DNA of 64,000 nt from Mesobacillus maritimus (GCF_023715205.1 NZ_JAMBNR010000009.1:62001-126000); one strand, 5' to 3'. Positions 8,637-16,786 are shown, numbered from the stretch's first letter. A program made the numbers and translations. The notes: generated by a model from the sequence alone, not told the origin.

Positions 8637-9330
8637 AAATTTAATTTACCGGAAACAAGAGTTCTATTATCAAAAATACAGGGTTTATTAACGGAAATTG
8701 GGTTTCTATTTTCAAAAAGTGAAGACCTATTTACAAGGAGAACTTCTATTTACGAAAAGCCGAGGTCTATTATCAAAAATGTAAGATCTATTAACCGAAA
8801 ATGGGGATCTATTTTCAAAAAGAGGATTTCTATTTACAAGGAGAACTTCTATTTGCGAAAAGCCAAGGTCTATTATCAAAACTGTAAGATCTATTAACCG
8901 AAAATGGGGATCTATTTTCAAAAAGAGGATTTCTATTTACAAGGAGAACTTCTATTTGCGAAAAGCCAAGGTCTATTATCAAAACTGTAAGGTTTATTAA
9001 CGGAAAATGGGTAACTATTTTCAAAAAGAGGAGTTCTATTTACAAGTAGAACTTCTATTTACGAAAAGCCGAGGTCTATTATCAAAACTGTAAGGTTTAT
9101 TAACGGAAAATGGGTATTTATTTTCAAAAAGTGAAGCCCTATTTGCAAGTAGAATTTCTATTTACGAAAAGCCAAGGTCTATTATCAAAACTGTAAGGAT
9201 TATTAACTGAAAATGGGTATTTATTTTCAAAAAGAAGAGTTCTATTTATAAGTAGTAGTTCTATTTGCAAAATTAGAGGTTCTACTCTCGAAATGTAAGG
9301 GTCTATTAACAGAAATCAGCATTCATTTTG
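8637..9330 (+). repeat. Tandem array with exact 103-bp period built from ~21-bp modules
   Basis: The phrase (G)GTCTATTATCAAAA starts at 8661, 8764, 8867, 8970, 9073 and 9176, exactly 103 bp apart each time, with a decayed copy at about 9278. Each 103-bp unit consists of five modules of 19-21 bp, each opening with TCTATT and followed by an A-rich tract. The units starting at 8764 and 8867 are almost identical; outer units are more diverged. The array fills most of the 1,054-bp gap between tdk and prfA. Short ORFs through it on both strands are by-products of the repeat. Confidence 0.9.
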
Positions 9331-9404
9331 TAAATGAAATTTCATATGTAATGAAGTTTCATTCGAGAAATGCTATTTCCTTACTTGCAACTTTCATTTT
9401 GATT

Positions 9405-9433
9405 TTGACGAAGATTTCTCGCTATACTATAAT
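9405..9433 (+). promoter_or_regulatory. Sigma-A promoter of prfA-prmC
   Basis: TTGACG (9405-9410), 17-nt spacer, perfect TATAAT (9428-9433). The dispersed repeat at 9451 then lies in the transcribed leader. Confidence 0.75.
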
Positions 9434-9450
9434 TAAATAGTTGTGGACTT

Positions 9451-9564
9451 AAAAGCGGAAGCGCCTTGTTCAGCCCGCAAGCGCTGGAGAACCAGACGGT
9501 GGGGAAGTCGTTCTTTGACTTCGGTGGCTGGTTTGAAGCGGTCGAGGGGCTAGGCGCGGGCTAG
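9451..9564 (+). repeat. Dispersed inverted-repeat element, copy 3, in the prfA leader
   Basis: From aaaagcggaagcgcctt to gaggggctaggcgcgggctag. The interior has the GAAGTCGTTCTTTGACTTC hairpin shared with the copy at 28624 (GAAGTCGTTTTTTGACTTC). It lies between the prfA promoter and start codon, so it is probably transcribed as structured 5' UTR. Confidence 0.75.
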
Positions 9565-9635
9565 ATGGGTAAAAATGAGAATGTGGAAATGAATTTAAAT
9601 GTCTTTTTAACATATAAAATTTGAGGTGAATGACT

Positions 9636-10709
9636 GTGTTTGATCGTCTTCAAGCCGTGGAGGACCGCTTTGAAAGGCTGAATGAGCTTTTAAGTGATCC
9701 TGAAATTATTAATGATTCGAAAAAACTACGTGAGTATTCTAAAGAACAATCGGATATTCAAGAAACGGTGCAAGCGTACCGGGAATATAAGTCAGCAAAA
9801 GAGCAGTTGGCCGAAGCAAAAGCCATGCTTGAGGAAAAGTTAGATGCTGAAATGAAGGAAATGGTGAAAGAAGAAATTTCCGAATTGAATGACCAGCTTG
9901 AGGAATTGGAAGCAAGATTAAAAATCTTGTTAATTCCAAAAGACCCGAACGATGATAAAAACGTCATCATTGAAATCCGCGGTGCTGCAGGTGGGGATGA
10001 GGCAGCGTTATTCGCGGGTGATCTGTATCGGATGTACAGCCGTTATGCGGATGCACAGGGCTGGAAAGTGGATGTCATTGAATCCCACTCAACTGGTGTG
10101 GGTGGCTATAAAGAAATAATTTTTATGGTCAACGGAAATGGCGCTTATTCCAAATTGAAGTATGAAAATGGGGCACACCGCGTTCAACGTGTTCCGGAAA
10201 CAGAGTCTGGTGGCCGAATTCATACGTCAACGGCAACAGTCGCTTGCTTACCGGAAGCGGAAGAGGTCGACATTGAACTTCATGATAAAGATATTCGCTT
10301 TGATACGTACGCATCTAGTGGTGCGGGTGGACAGAGCGTTAACACGACGATGTCAGCGGTGCGTTTAACCCATATTCCAACTGGGATTGTCGTTACGAGT
10401 CAGGACGAACGTTCGCAGCATAAAAACAAAGACAAAGCGATGAAAGTATTACGTGCCCGTGTGTATGACAAATTCCAACAAGAAGCGCGTGCGGAGTATG
10501 ATGAAGTGCGTAAATCGGCTGTTGGAACAGGAGACCGTTCAGAGCGAATTCGGACGTACAATTTTCCGCAAAACCGAGTAACGGATCACCGCATTGGGTT
10601 AACAATCCAAAAACTTGATCAGATCCTTCAAGGGAAATTGGATGAATTCATTGATGCGTTGATTATGGAAGACCAATCTAGCCGTCTAGAGAATGCGTCA
10701 AATGAGTAA
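9636..10709 (+). CDS. prfA: Peptide chain release factor 1
   Basis: RF1, 357 aa, reads UAA/UAG stop codons and triggers peptidyl-tRNA hydrolysis. The GGQ catalytic motif is at 231-233 ([10 protein letters not shown]). The codon-recognition tripeptide is PET at 187-189 (VQRVPETES), the Firmicute form of the E. coli PAT. The start is GTG at 9636, six bases after AGGTGA. The ATG at 9630 lies only one base from that site and would add two residues, so GTG is preferred; B. subtilis RF1 starts at the same point (MLDRL). It is followed by its methylase with an 8-base overlap. Confidence 0.94.
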   Translation: MFDRLQAVEDRFERLNELLSDPEIINDSKKLREYSKEQSDIQETVQAYREYKSAKEQLAEAKAMLEEKLDAEMKEMVKEEISELNDQLEELEARLKILLIPKDPNDDKNVIIEIRGAAGGDEAALFAGDLYRMYSRYADAQGWKVDVIESHSTGVGGYKEIIFMVNGNGAYSKLKYENGAHRVQRVPETESGGRIHTSTATVACLPEAEEVDIELHDKDIRFDTYASSGAGGQSVNTTMSAVRLTHIPTGIVVTSQDERSQHKNKDKAMKVLRARVYDKFQQEARAEYDEVRKSAVGTGDRSERIRTYNFPQNRVTDHRIGLTIQKLDQILQGKLDEFIDALIMEDQSSRLENASNE

Positions 10710-11562
10710 GAAAATCTACGAAGCCCTCAACTGGGCTTCGTCTTTTTTAAAAGCAAAGCAGCGGGATGAAAACGCGGGAGAATTGCTTATGCGCCATGTC
10801 ACGGGCATGAGCCGGGCAACTTTGTTTGCGGAGATGCGCGAAGAGTTAAGTCCTGAACTTTTGATAGCCTTTGAACAAGCGGTCCGCCAGCATGAACAAG
10901 GGATCCCGGTTCAATATATTATTGGGACTGAAGAATTTTATGGGCGCCATTTTAAGGTGAACTCAGCGGTGCTGATTCCACGTCCGGAAACAGAAGAGTT
11001 GGTTTATGGAGCCTTGGAACGTCTAGAAAAGATGTTTGGCAAGCAAGTGGAGTTGGAGCTTGCGGATATTGGGACCGGGAGCGGGGCGATTGCGATTACA
11101 ATGGCGCTAGAAAATCCGAAGCTACAGGTCACTGCAACCGATGTTTCTGCGGATGCGTTAGCAGTGGCGAAGCAAAATGCTGCGGATTTAGGTGCGGATA
11201 TTGAGTTCAAGCAAGGGGACTTGTTAGAACCGTTGATTGTTACAGGCAAGAAGTATGACGCAATTCTATCCAATCCACCCTACATCCCAGTGAGCGACCA
11301 GTCATGGATGTCTGAAGTGGTGACCGAGCATGAGCCGCATTTGGCGTTATTTGCGGGCGATGACGGACTTGATTTATATCGCCGTTTTATGGACGAATTG
11401 CCGCTTGTGTTAAAAGAAAAGGCCCTTGTTGGCTTTGAAATTGGAGCAGGACAAGGCGAGGCTGTTTCGACATTGTTGCAGCAAGCTTTTCCAGAAGCAA
11501 GAGTAGAAGTGGTGAACGATATTAATGGCAAAGATCGGATGGTATTTGCGGAAATTGGTTAA
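10702..11562 (+). CDS. prmC: Peptide chain release factor N(5)-glutamine methyltransferase PrmC
   Basis: SAM-dependent methylase of 286 aa that modifies the glutamine of the GGQ motif in RF1 and RF2. An N-terminal helical substrate-binding domain (about 1-85) is followed by a Rossmann methylase with SAM motif [10 protein letters not shown] (121-130) and the diagnostic NPPY (191-194). The ATG at 10702 overlaps the prfA stop (ATGAGTAA), which suggests translational coupling; an ATG at 10693 is also in frame. RBS is weak, as expected for a coupled start. Confidence 0.94.
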   Translation: MSKKIYEALNWASSFLKAKQRDENAGELLMRHVTGMSRATLFAEMREELSPELLIAFEQAVRQHEQGIPVQYIIGTEEFYGRHFKVNSAVLIPRPETEELVYGALERLEKMFGKQVELELADIGTGSGAIAITMALENPKLQVTATDVSADALAVAKQNAADLGADIEFKQGDLLEPLIVTGKKYDAILSNPPYIPVSDQSWMSEVVTEHEPHLALFAGDDGLDLYRRFMDELPLVLKEKALVGFEIGAGQGEAVSTLLQQAFPEARVEVVNDINGKDRMVFAEIG

Positions 11563-11569
11563 CAGCTGA

Positions 11570-11599
11570 TTGACATTTACTCCCATCTGAAGGTATGAT
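11570..11599 (+). promoter_or_regulatory. Sigma-A promoter of the ABC-F gene and its leader
   Basis: Perfect TTGACA (11570-11575), 18-nt spacer, TATGAT (11594-11599). It starts a leader of about 265 nt before the ABC-F start codon. Confidence 0.8.
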
Positions 11600-11635
11600 T
11601 TAAATAACAAATAACGGAAGGGTGACCCAATAACG

Positions 11636-11647
11636 ATGAAGTTTTAA
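11636..11647 (+). CDS. Three-codon upstream ORF (Met-Lys-Phe) in the ABC-F leader
   Basis: ATG AAG TTT TAA, preceded at suitable distance by GGAAGGGTGA (11616-11625). It is too short to be a protein. In leaders of ABC-F resistance genes, minimal ORFs act as sensors: an antibiotic-stalled ribosome on them changes the fold of the RNA downstream. Seen: start, stop and RBS. Inferred: the sensing role. Confidence 0.6.
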   Translation: MKF

Positions 11648-11673
11648 TCCTATTACTCGAAAGCAATTGAATC

Positions 11674-11815
11674 TAGGCATTTTAAAAGCAAGCAGAGAAT
11701 AACTGCTTTGTTTGTGGTGCCTACATTCGTGTTTTCAGAATAGGATAGGACTTCACGTAGTTGGCCTTAAAGGGAGTAGTCTCTTTAGGTGTGCACCTAT
11801 GCCTCCTATTCTGAA
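11674..11815 (+). promoter_or_regulatory. Antiterminator and leader structure of the ABC-F gene
   Basis: TTCAGAATAGGA (11734-11745) is a perfect 12-bp complement of TCCTATTCTGAA (11804-11815). The latter contains most of the left arm of the terminator at 11801, so the two folds exclude each other. Upstream, TAGGCA (11674-11679) can pair with TGCCTA (11718-11723), enclosing an AAGCAG/CTGCTT hairpin, and AGGTGTGCACCT (about 11787-11798) is self-complementary. Confidence 0.75.
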
Positions 11816-11836
11816 CGTGAGATAGGAGGCTTTTTT
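11801..11836 (+). terminator. Conditional (attenuator) terminator upstream of the ABC-F gene
   Basis: GCCTCCTAT (11801-11809) pairs perfectly with ATAGGAGGC (11822-11830), followed by TTTTTT, 36 bp before the ABC-F start codon. Its left arm is shared with the antiterminator. Confidence 0.85.
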
Positions 11837-11871
11837 GTGCTTCCGGAATTCAAAGAATTGGGGGCGTTTTT

Positions 11872-13440
11872 GTGGTTACTTTAGAAGCAAATCATTTAAA
11901 ACTTTCGATAAAAGACCGGTTGTTATTAGATGTGGATAAATTGCAGGTTGGAAAAGATGACCGAATTGGGCTAGTTGGCCGGAATGGCAGTGGCAAAACA
12001 ACACTTTTGGAAGTGTTAGCCGGAAAACGGGACTCGGAAGGAGGAACTGTTACGGCGCGGGGAACGCTTGAGTTGTTGCCACAGTTGAAAAGAACCGACA
12101 CAGTGAAAAGTGGGGGTGAAGTCACGCAAGAGTATATCAACCAAACTCTTGCGAAGCGGCCAGAATTGCTTTTAGCGGATGAGCCGACGACCCATTTGGA
12201 TAAAGAGCATATTGAATGGTTGGAAAAGAAGTTAGCAAGATGGCCAGGGGCGTTATTGCTTGTTTCGCATGACCGTGTGTTTTTAGATAAAATTTGCACA
12301 AAAATTTGGGAGCTTTCTGATGGAAAGATCACCGTATATAAAGGAAACTACAGTGCTTATGCTGAACAAAAAGAAATCGAACGGCAGCAGCATGAACTGG
12401 CGTATGAAAAGTATGAGAAAAAGAAGCAACAGTTAGAAGCGGCACTGCACACGAAAGAAACAAAGGCAGCGCGGGCAACAAAAGTTCCAAAAAATAAATC
12501 GATGGAGTCAGGTGCTTCGAAGCCATATTTTGCGAAAAAGCAAAAGAAGTTGGATAAAGCCGCAGGTGCGATTAAAACTCGATTAGAGAAGCTTGAGAAA
12601 GTCGAAAAAGTGAGAGAAGCAGCTCCGATTAAAATGAATCTGCACAATGAGGAAAGTTTTAAAGGCAGAGTGGTCATCCGGGTTGAGGATGTTGGCGGCA
12701 AGGTTGGTCAGCGTGTGTTGTGGAAACCGACTCGTTTTACGATTAAAGGTGGCGAGAAGCTGGCCGTCATTGGTCCAAATGGGAGCGGCAAAACGACATT
12801 AGTGAAAAAACTGCTTGAACAGGGGGCTGGAATCACGATTTCTCCGGCAGCGAAAATCGGTTATTTTAGCCAGAATATCGCAACACTTGATGTGAACCAA
12901 ACGATTTTTGAAAATGTGCGTTCATCATCAGTTCAAGAGGAAAGTTTTATTCGAACGGTGTTAGCGCGCCTTCATTTTTACCGTGAGGATGTGCATAAAC
13001 CTGTTTCTGTATTGAGTGGCGGCGAGCGGATGAAAGTGGCGTTAGCGAAACTGTTTGTGAGTGAGGTCAATATGCTGTTGCTCGATGAACCGACGAACTT
13101 CCTTGATTTAGAGTCAGTCGAAGCGCTAGAGTCACTTTTGCAAGAGTACGAAGGAAGTATTGTGTTTGTTTCGCATGATCGCCGGTTTATTGAAAAAGTG
13201 GCAACGCGGATTTTAGAAATAAACGCGCAGGAAATTCAGCTTTTTGATGGAAGTTTTCAAGAGTACTTAGAATTTGAGCCACAGAACGAGCGTGATGAAC
13301 AGGCAGAGCAGTTATTGCTGATTGAGACGAGAATTTCGGAAGTGTTGAGCCGGTTGAGTATCACGCCATCTGAAGAACTAGAGAATGAATTTCAGGCTTT
13401 GTTGGCAGAGAAACGAAAGATCATGAGCGAGCGGATGTAA
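11872..13440 (+). CDS. Vga-like ABC-F ribosome-protection ATPase
   Basis: A soluble 522-aa protein with two ABC ATPase domains and no membrane segments. NBD1 has P-loop GRNGSGKTT (36-44), an unusually short Q-loop-to-signature stretch (signature SGGE at 80-83) and Walker B LLADEP. A Lys/Glu-rich linker follows (about 190-260). NBD2 has GPNGSGKTT, LSGGER and LLLDEPTN. Length, the KSGGEVTQEYI stretch and the C-terminal ISEVLSRLS...EELENEFQ match remembered staphylococcal Vga(A), which protects ribosomes against lincosamides, streptogramin A and pleuromutilins; that spectrum is inferred here. GTG start at 11872 after GGGGG. The leader shows attenuation signals. It occupies the position of ywkF in B. 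subtilis. Confidence 0.88.
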   Translation: MVTLEANHLKLSIKDRLLLDVDKLQVGKDDRIGLVGRNGSGKTTLLEVLAGKRDSEGGTVTARGTLELLPQLKRTDTVKSGGEVTQEYINQTLAKRPELLLADEPTTHLDKEHIEWLEKKLARWPGALLLVSHDRVFLDKICTKIWELSDGKITVYKGNYSAYAEQKEIERQQHELAYEKYEKKKQQLEAALHTKETKAARATKVPKNKSMESGASKPYFAKKQKKLDKAAGAIKTRLEKLEKVEKVREAAPIKMNLHNEESFKGRVVIRVEDVGGKVGQRVLWKPTRFTIKGGEKLAVIGPNGSGKTTLVKKLLEQGAGITISPAAKIGYFSQNIATLDVNQTIFENVRSSSVQEESFIRTVLARLHFYREDVHKPVSVLSGGERMKVALAKLFVSEVNMLLLDEPTNFLDLESVEALESLLQEYEGSIVFVSHDRRFIEKVATRILEINAQEIQLFDGSFQEYLEFEPQNERDEQAEQLLLIETRISEVLSRLSITPSEELENEFQALLAEKRKIMSERM

Positions 13441-13452
13441 GTCTCGCTCGTT
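13425..13452 (+). terminator. Terminator overlapping the end of the ABC-F gene
   Basis: GAGCGAG (13425-13431) pairs with CTCGCTC (13443-13449), followed by GTTTG. The stop codon is in the loop. The U-tract is weak. Confidence 0.5.
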
Positions 13453-13532
13453 TGAAAAAATTTTAAAAATTAATAGTTTAAGAATCTAGCAATCTGTCCA
13501 CACTGTGACTAGTGAAGGGATGGTGCTAGAAA

Positions 13533-14195
13533 ATGAAACAGAAATTACTTGCTGAACTTTATATTCTATTATTATGTGCTGCGACTATTTTAAATTTATA
13601 TATGCCAACAACAGTGGCAACTTCTCAAGAGCCTCAGGTGATTCCAAATGAAGCGATTCGATTGCGAATCCTTGCTGATAGCGATATGGACAAAGACCAA
13701 GAAATCAAGCGTGCGGTTCGGGATGCCGTTAATGCGGAAATCACAAAATGGGTAGAAGAGTTGGTTTCGCTTGAAGAAGCTCGTACCGTGATCAAAGAGG
13801 GAATTCCAGAATTGCAAAAGATTGCTGAGGAAGTAGTGGCTTCTTACGGAAGCGATCAAAGTGTAACAGCTGAATTTGGAAAGGTGAAGTTTCCAACTAA
13901 GTTATATGGACAGTTTCTTTATCCAGCAGGAGAGTACGAAGCGGTGCTGATTACGTTAGGCGAAGGCACAGGTTCAAATTGGTGGTGCGTGTTATTCCCA
14001 CCATTATGTTTCTTAGATTTCTCGAATGGTGAGGCGACAAGCCCAGGGTTTGAGGAGGAAAAAGTAGAGGCGGAGGAAGTTGAGGATGAAAAGAAAGTAG
14101 CTCAAGAAAAAACGCCAGTATATGAAGACGGAGAAGAGGAAAAGGTTGAAACGAAGTTTTTTGTGGTCGAGCTTTGGAATAAGATTTTTGGATAA
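13533..14195 (+). CDS. spoIIR: Stage II sporulation protein R (SpoIIR)
   Basis: Signal protein secreted from the forespore across the septum that triggers SpoIIGA cleavage of pro-sigma-E in the mother cell. 220 aa with an N-terminal hydrophobic signal segment (about 5-25), the NEAIRLRILADSD motif and the hallmark GEYEAVLITLGEGTGSNWW followed by CVLFPPLC. The C-terminus is an acidic Glu-rich tail (about 175-205) ending in FFVVELWNKIF. ATG with AGGGATGG upstream. A sigma-F promoter is expected but no convincing match was found. Lies in its B. subtilis position before ywlB. Confidence 0.94.
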   Translation: MKQKLLAELYILLLCAATILNLYMPTTVATSQEPQVIPNEAIRLRILADSDMDKDQEIKRAVRDAVNAEITKWVEELVSLEEARTVIKEGIPELQKIAEEVVASYGSDQSVTAEFGKVKFPTKLYGQFLYPAGEYEAVLITLGEGTGSNWWCVLFPPLCFLDFSNGEATSPGFEEEKVEAEEVEDEKKVAQEKTPVYEDGEEEKVETKFFVVELWNKIFG

Positions 14196-14202
14196 ATGAG
14201 AG

Positions 14203-14232
14203 AGAGGCGCATCTATGAAGGTGCGCCTCTTC
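14203..14232. terminator. Terminator between convergent spoIIR and the cupin gene
   Basis: GAGGCGCA (14204-14211) pairs with TGCGCCTC (14222-14229), followed by TTCTGTGTTT. It may serve both converging genes. Confidence 0.7.
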
Positions 14233-14248
14233 TGTGTTTGTTATGCAA

Positions 14249-14590
14249 TTAAATGTCTTGAGCAAAGCGCTCGTCGGGAATTTTCGTTAGGACGACATAA
14301 AGGGTTACGGGTTCGGTGCCGGTGTTTTTAAACGCTAATTTTTCTTGGTCTTGGCAGTGGAGAACTTCGTTTTGTTTGAGTGATGCTTCTTTGCCGTCCA
14401 CGGTAAAGGTTCCTTCTCCTTGCATCATTTGAATGAACACATCGCTGCCTGGGTGTGCATGTGGTGGGAGTTCTTGTCCAGGTAAGAAGTTTAATAAAAA
14501 GACGGTGTTGTCGCCTTTTTTAAACACGATTCGTTTCGTAAATCTTTCTTCATTGAATTCTTGGTATTGGTTCAATGTTTGTTTCTCCAT
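14249..14590 (-). CDS. Small cupin-domain protein
   Basis: 113 aa, one of the few minus-strand genes. The first cupin motif is PGQELPPHAHPGSDVFIQMMQGEG (H, H and a weakly acidic position) and the second contains LHCQDQEKLAFKNTGTEP with no clear final histidine, so metal binding may be incomplete. RBS GGAGGGA before the ATG at 14590. Function not predictable: small cupins serve as sensors, isomerases or storage-type proteins. It sits between spoIIR and ywlB, where B. subtilis has ywlA, so it is an insertion or replacement relative to that order. Confidence 0.85.
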   Translation of the reverse strand: MEKQTLNQYQEFNEERFTKRIVFKKGDNTVFLLNFLPGQELPPHAHPGSDVFIQMMQGEGTFTVDGKEASLKQNEVLHCQDQEKLAFKNTGTEPVTLYVVLTKIPDERFAQDI

Positions 14591-14742
14591 GAAAGATCCC
14601 TCCGTTTACTAGATTCTAGTTAAAAGTATACGCCTTTTGTTAGAAAACAAAGTGAACCATATCACGAAATGCTAGAAAAGTGGTTCTACTTTTCTACTGT
14701 TCCCATACATATATACTAGAATTCAAAAAATGAGGTGGGAAT

Positions 14743-15198
14743 ATGGAAGAAACCATTCGAAAAGCAGAGCAAAAGGATATTAAAAAGCTGGAATCCTTTT
14801 TACTAGAAGCAAATGTGAACGCTGAGGGAATAGCGGATTCAATCAATTATTATTCACTTTTGGAAACAAAGACTGGTGGATTAAAGGCGTGCATTGGGAT
14901 TGAGCCTGTTAATGGGGTAGGGCTGTTGCGCTCGTTTGTGATTTCTGAAGGCACGACCCAAGTGCAAATCATGCTCTTGTTTGATCGTGTGATTCGTATT
15001 GCTGAAAGCAATCATCTCGAGTCTTTGTATCTAGTGACGAATAAAGAGAGTGCAGTGGCATTTTTCAATAAAATTGGTTTTGAACGAGTCGAGGAGATTC
15101 CGCCAACTCTATACAATAATCAACATTTTGAAAACGTTACACATGTGGATAATGCAATTGTTATGAAAATGAAAGCGGGAAATGTGGATAACTCGTAA
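14743..15198 (+). CDS. ywlB: YwlB-like GNAT-family N-acetyltransferase
   Basis: 151 aa. The GNAT pattern is visible: IRKAEQKDIKKLESFL at the N-terminus, GVGLLRSFVISEGTTQ around the acetyl-CoA-binding strand (the usual R/Q-x-x-G-x-G/A loop is not canonical) and AVAFFNKIGFERVEEIP near the C-terminus. Substrate unknown; related proteins are sometimes annotated ArsN2-like. ATG at 14743 with TGAGGTGGG upstream. As in B. subtilis it precedes ywlC. Its last codons contain a perfect DnaA box (15183-15191), the first of a cluster. Confidence 0.8.
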   Translation: MEETIRKAEQKDIKKLESFLLEANVNAEGIADSINYYSLLETKTGGLKACIGIEPVNGVGLLRSFVISEGTTQVQIMLLFDRVIRIAESNHLESLYLVTNKESAVAFFNKIGFERVEEIPPTLYNNQHFENVTHVDNAIVMKMKAGNVDNS

Positions 15199-15455
15199 TT
15201 TGTGGAGAAATTCATTGGATAATGTGGATATCTTTAGAAAGTTATCCACGGTTTTGTCCATTCTATCCACATTTTGTGGATAAAACTTGTCAACGCCTCA
15301 TTCTTCTTTTATACTTTCATAGGGAATCTCTTAAAAAGAGTGGATATATCGGACTAACTTGGGAAAACTAGACCCAAATGTAAAAGGTGGACAAGTATGT
15401 TAACAAAATTGTGGAAAGTGGATAAAAATGTGGATAATTTGATAACATATCCACA
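15183..15455. promoter_or_regulatory. DnaA-box cluster between ywlB and ywlC
   Basis: Perfect boxes (TTATCCACA or complement): 15183-15191, 15275-15283 and 15429-15437. One-mismatch boxes: 15201-15209, 15223-15231, 15242-15250, 15263-15271, 15417-15425 and 15447-15455. A looser one is at 15339-15347. A further perfect box lies inside ywlC at 15757-15765. About one perfect 9-mer is expected by chance in 130 kb, so the cluster is not random. B. subtilis has DnaA-binding clusters outside oriC, one reported, to my memory, at ywlB-ywlC. Confidence 0.85.
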
Positions 15456-16440
15456 AATTCGACAAGCTGCGACATTATTAATGGAGAATCATGTCGTTGC
15501 ATTGCCGACAGAGACGGTCTATGGTCTTGGCGGAAATGCAGAAAGTGATGACGCGGTGGCAAAAATTTTCGCCGCGAAAGGAAGGCCTAGTGATAATCCA
15601 CTAATCATTCATATCGCAAACCAAGCGCAATTAGCAAACATTGTCCGGGAAATACCGGAAATGGCGAATCAATTAATGGAAGCGTTCTGGCCTGGGCCAC
15701 TAACGCTTATTTTTAACAAACAAGACGGAAAACTTTCAGAAAAGGCAACAGCTGGGTTATCCACAGTGGCGGTTCGGATGCCGGACCATCCGGTTGCACT
15801 TGCGCTGATTGAAGCGTCGGGACTTCCGATTGCGGCTCCGAGTGCAAATCTTTCTGGGCGTCCAAGCCCGACAACAGCAGGTCATGTGCATGACGATTTA
15901 GATGGACGGATTGCGGGGATTGTCGACGGAGGACCTACTGGAGTTGGCGTCGAATCGACGGTTGTGGATTGCACTGGTGACGTACCGGTGATTTTACGTC
16001 CAGGCGGAATAACGAAGGAACAGCTGGAAGCGGTTGTTGGCGAAGTATCGACCGACCCGGCATTGGCTGATCCTGAACAAGCACCGAAATCGCCGGGGAT
16101 GAAATACCGGCATTATTCGCCAAATGCGCCATTGTATTTAGTGGATGGCGAGGTTGAAGACATTCAGCAGCTTGTTGATGAAAAGCGGGCAGAAGGCTTG
16201 AAGGTCGGCGTGATGACGACAGAAGAAAACCGTGAGCGTTATCAGGCAGATGTGATTTACCCTTGTGGCCGACGTACGCAGCTAGAGAGTGTGGCTGAGG
16301 CTTTGTATGATACGTTACGAGCGTTTAATGAGAGTAATGTGGACATCATTTATGGCGAGATTTTTCCGGAAACGGGTGTCGGAGTTGCGGTGATGAACCG
16401 ATTAACAAAGGCGTCCGGCTATCCGATTATTCGGAAGTGA
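15397..16440 (+). CDS. ywlC: L-threonylcarbamoyladenylate synthase (Sua5/YwlC type)
   Basis: Makes threonylcarbamoyl-AMP from threonine, bicarbonate and ATP for the t6A37 modification of tRNAs. 347 aa. An N-terminal YrdC/Sua5 domain (about 15-210) has VALPTETVYGLGG, KGRPSDNPLI, FWPGPLTLI and the PIAAPSANLSG stretch. SPGMKYRHYSPNAPL links to a C-terminal Sua5 domain (about 235-345), so it is the long two-domain form. ATG at 15397 with AAAGGTGG. The first 60 bp of the gene contain three DnaA-box-like 9-mers. Terminator at 16460. Confidence 0.95.
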   Translation: MLTKLWKVDKNVDNLITYPQIRQAATLLMENHVVALPTETVYGLGGNAESDDAVAKIFAAKGRPSDNPLIIHIANQAQLANIVREIPEMANQLMEAFWPGPLTLIFNKQDGKLSEKATAGLSTVAVRMPDHPVALALIEASGLPIAAPSANLSGRPSPTTAGHVHDDLDGRIAGIVDGGPTGVGVESTVVDCTGDVPVILRPGGITKEQLEAVVGEVSTDPALADPEQAPKSPGMKYRHYSPNAPLYLVDGEVEDIQQLVDEKRAEGLKVGVMTTEENRERYQADVIYPCGRRTQLESVAEALYDTLRAFNESNVDIIYGEIFPETGVGVAVMNRLTKASGYPIIRK

Positions 16441-16459
16441 GTTGGATAGGTGGTAGTGG

Positions 16460-16491
16460 GACCAAATCTCTTGTGGGGTTTGGTCTTTTTT
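16460..16491 (+). terminator. Intrinsic terminator of ywlC
   Basis: GACCAAA (16460-16466) / TTTGGTC (16479-16485) followed by TTTTTT. Confidence 0.85.
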
Positions 16492-16561
16492 ATATGGAGG
16501 AGCACGGGTTTTTCAATATAAAGGGATGGAACGGAGTAGGAGTTTGTTTGGTTTTTTCAAG

Positions 16562-16667
16562 AAGAGTGGGTTGATGGGACAAAAAGAGGAGGTTCGGAGA
16601 TTAAACAGTCAAATAAGAGCGGGTTGAAAGACAGAAAGAGGAGGCCCAGAGAAGAAACTGTCCAAGC
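16562..16667 (+). repeat. Tandem repeat, 53-bp period, two units
   Basis: AAGAGTGGGTTGA at 16562 and AAGAGCGGGTTGA at 16615 start two 53-bp units sharing the order AAGAGxGGGTTGA...GACA(A/G)AAAGAGGAGG...AAACxGTC. They are purine-rich on the + strand and about 75% identical by eye. They occupy part of the 346-bp ywlC-mntP gap; the rest shows no gene or clear signal. Confidence 0.7.
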
Positions 16668-16786
16668 AGATCGTGTTGCCCTATCACGCATTCCCCCTCC
16701 ACGCTTAAACATTTTTGCCTTCTAAACTCTAGTGGACGTGCATATGTTGGTAAAGCAAGTCCACGTATGTCCGGGGAGGCTAGATT

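Noticed and set aside
8637-9330. CRISPR array
   Set aside because: Units are near-identical through their whole length and have no unique spacers; there are no cas genes. It is a tandem satellite.
16690-16786. yybP-ykoY manganese riboswitch upstream of mntP
   Set aside because: The GGGGAGG near the start serves as the RBS, and the required paired regions of the riboswitch could not be found in the short upstream sequence.
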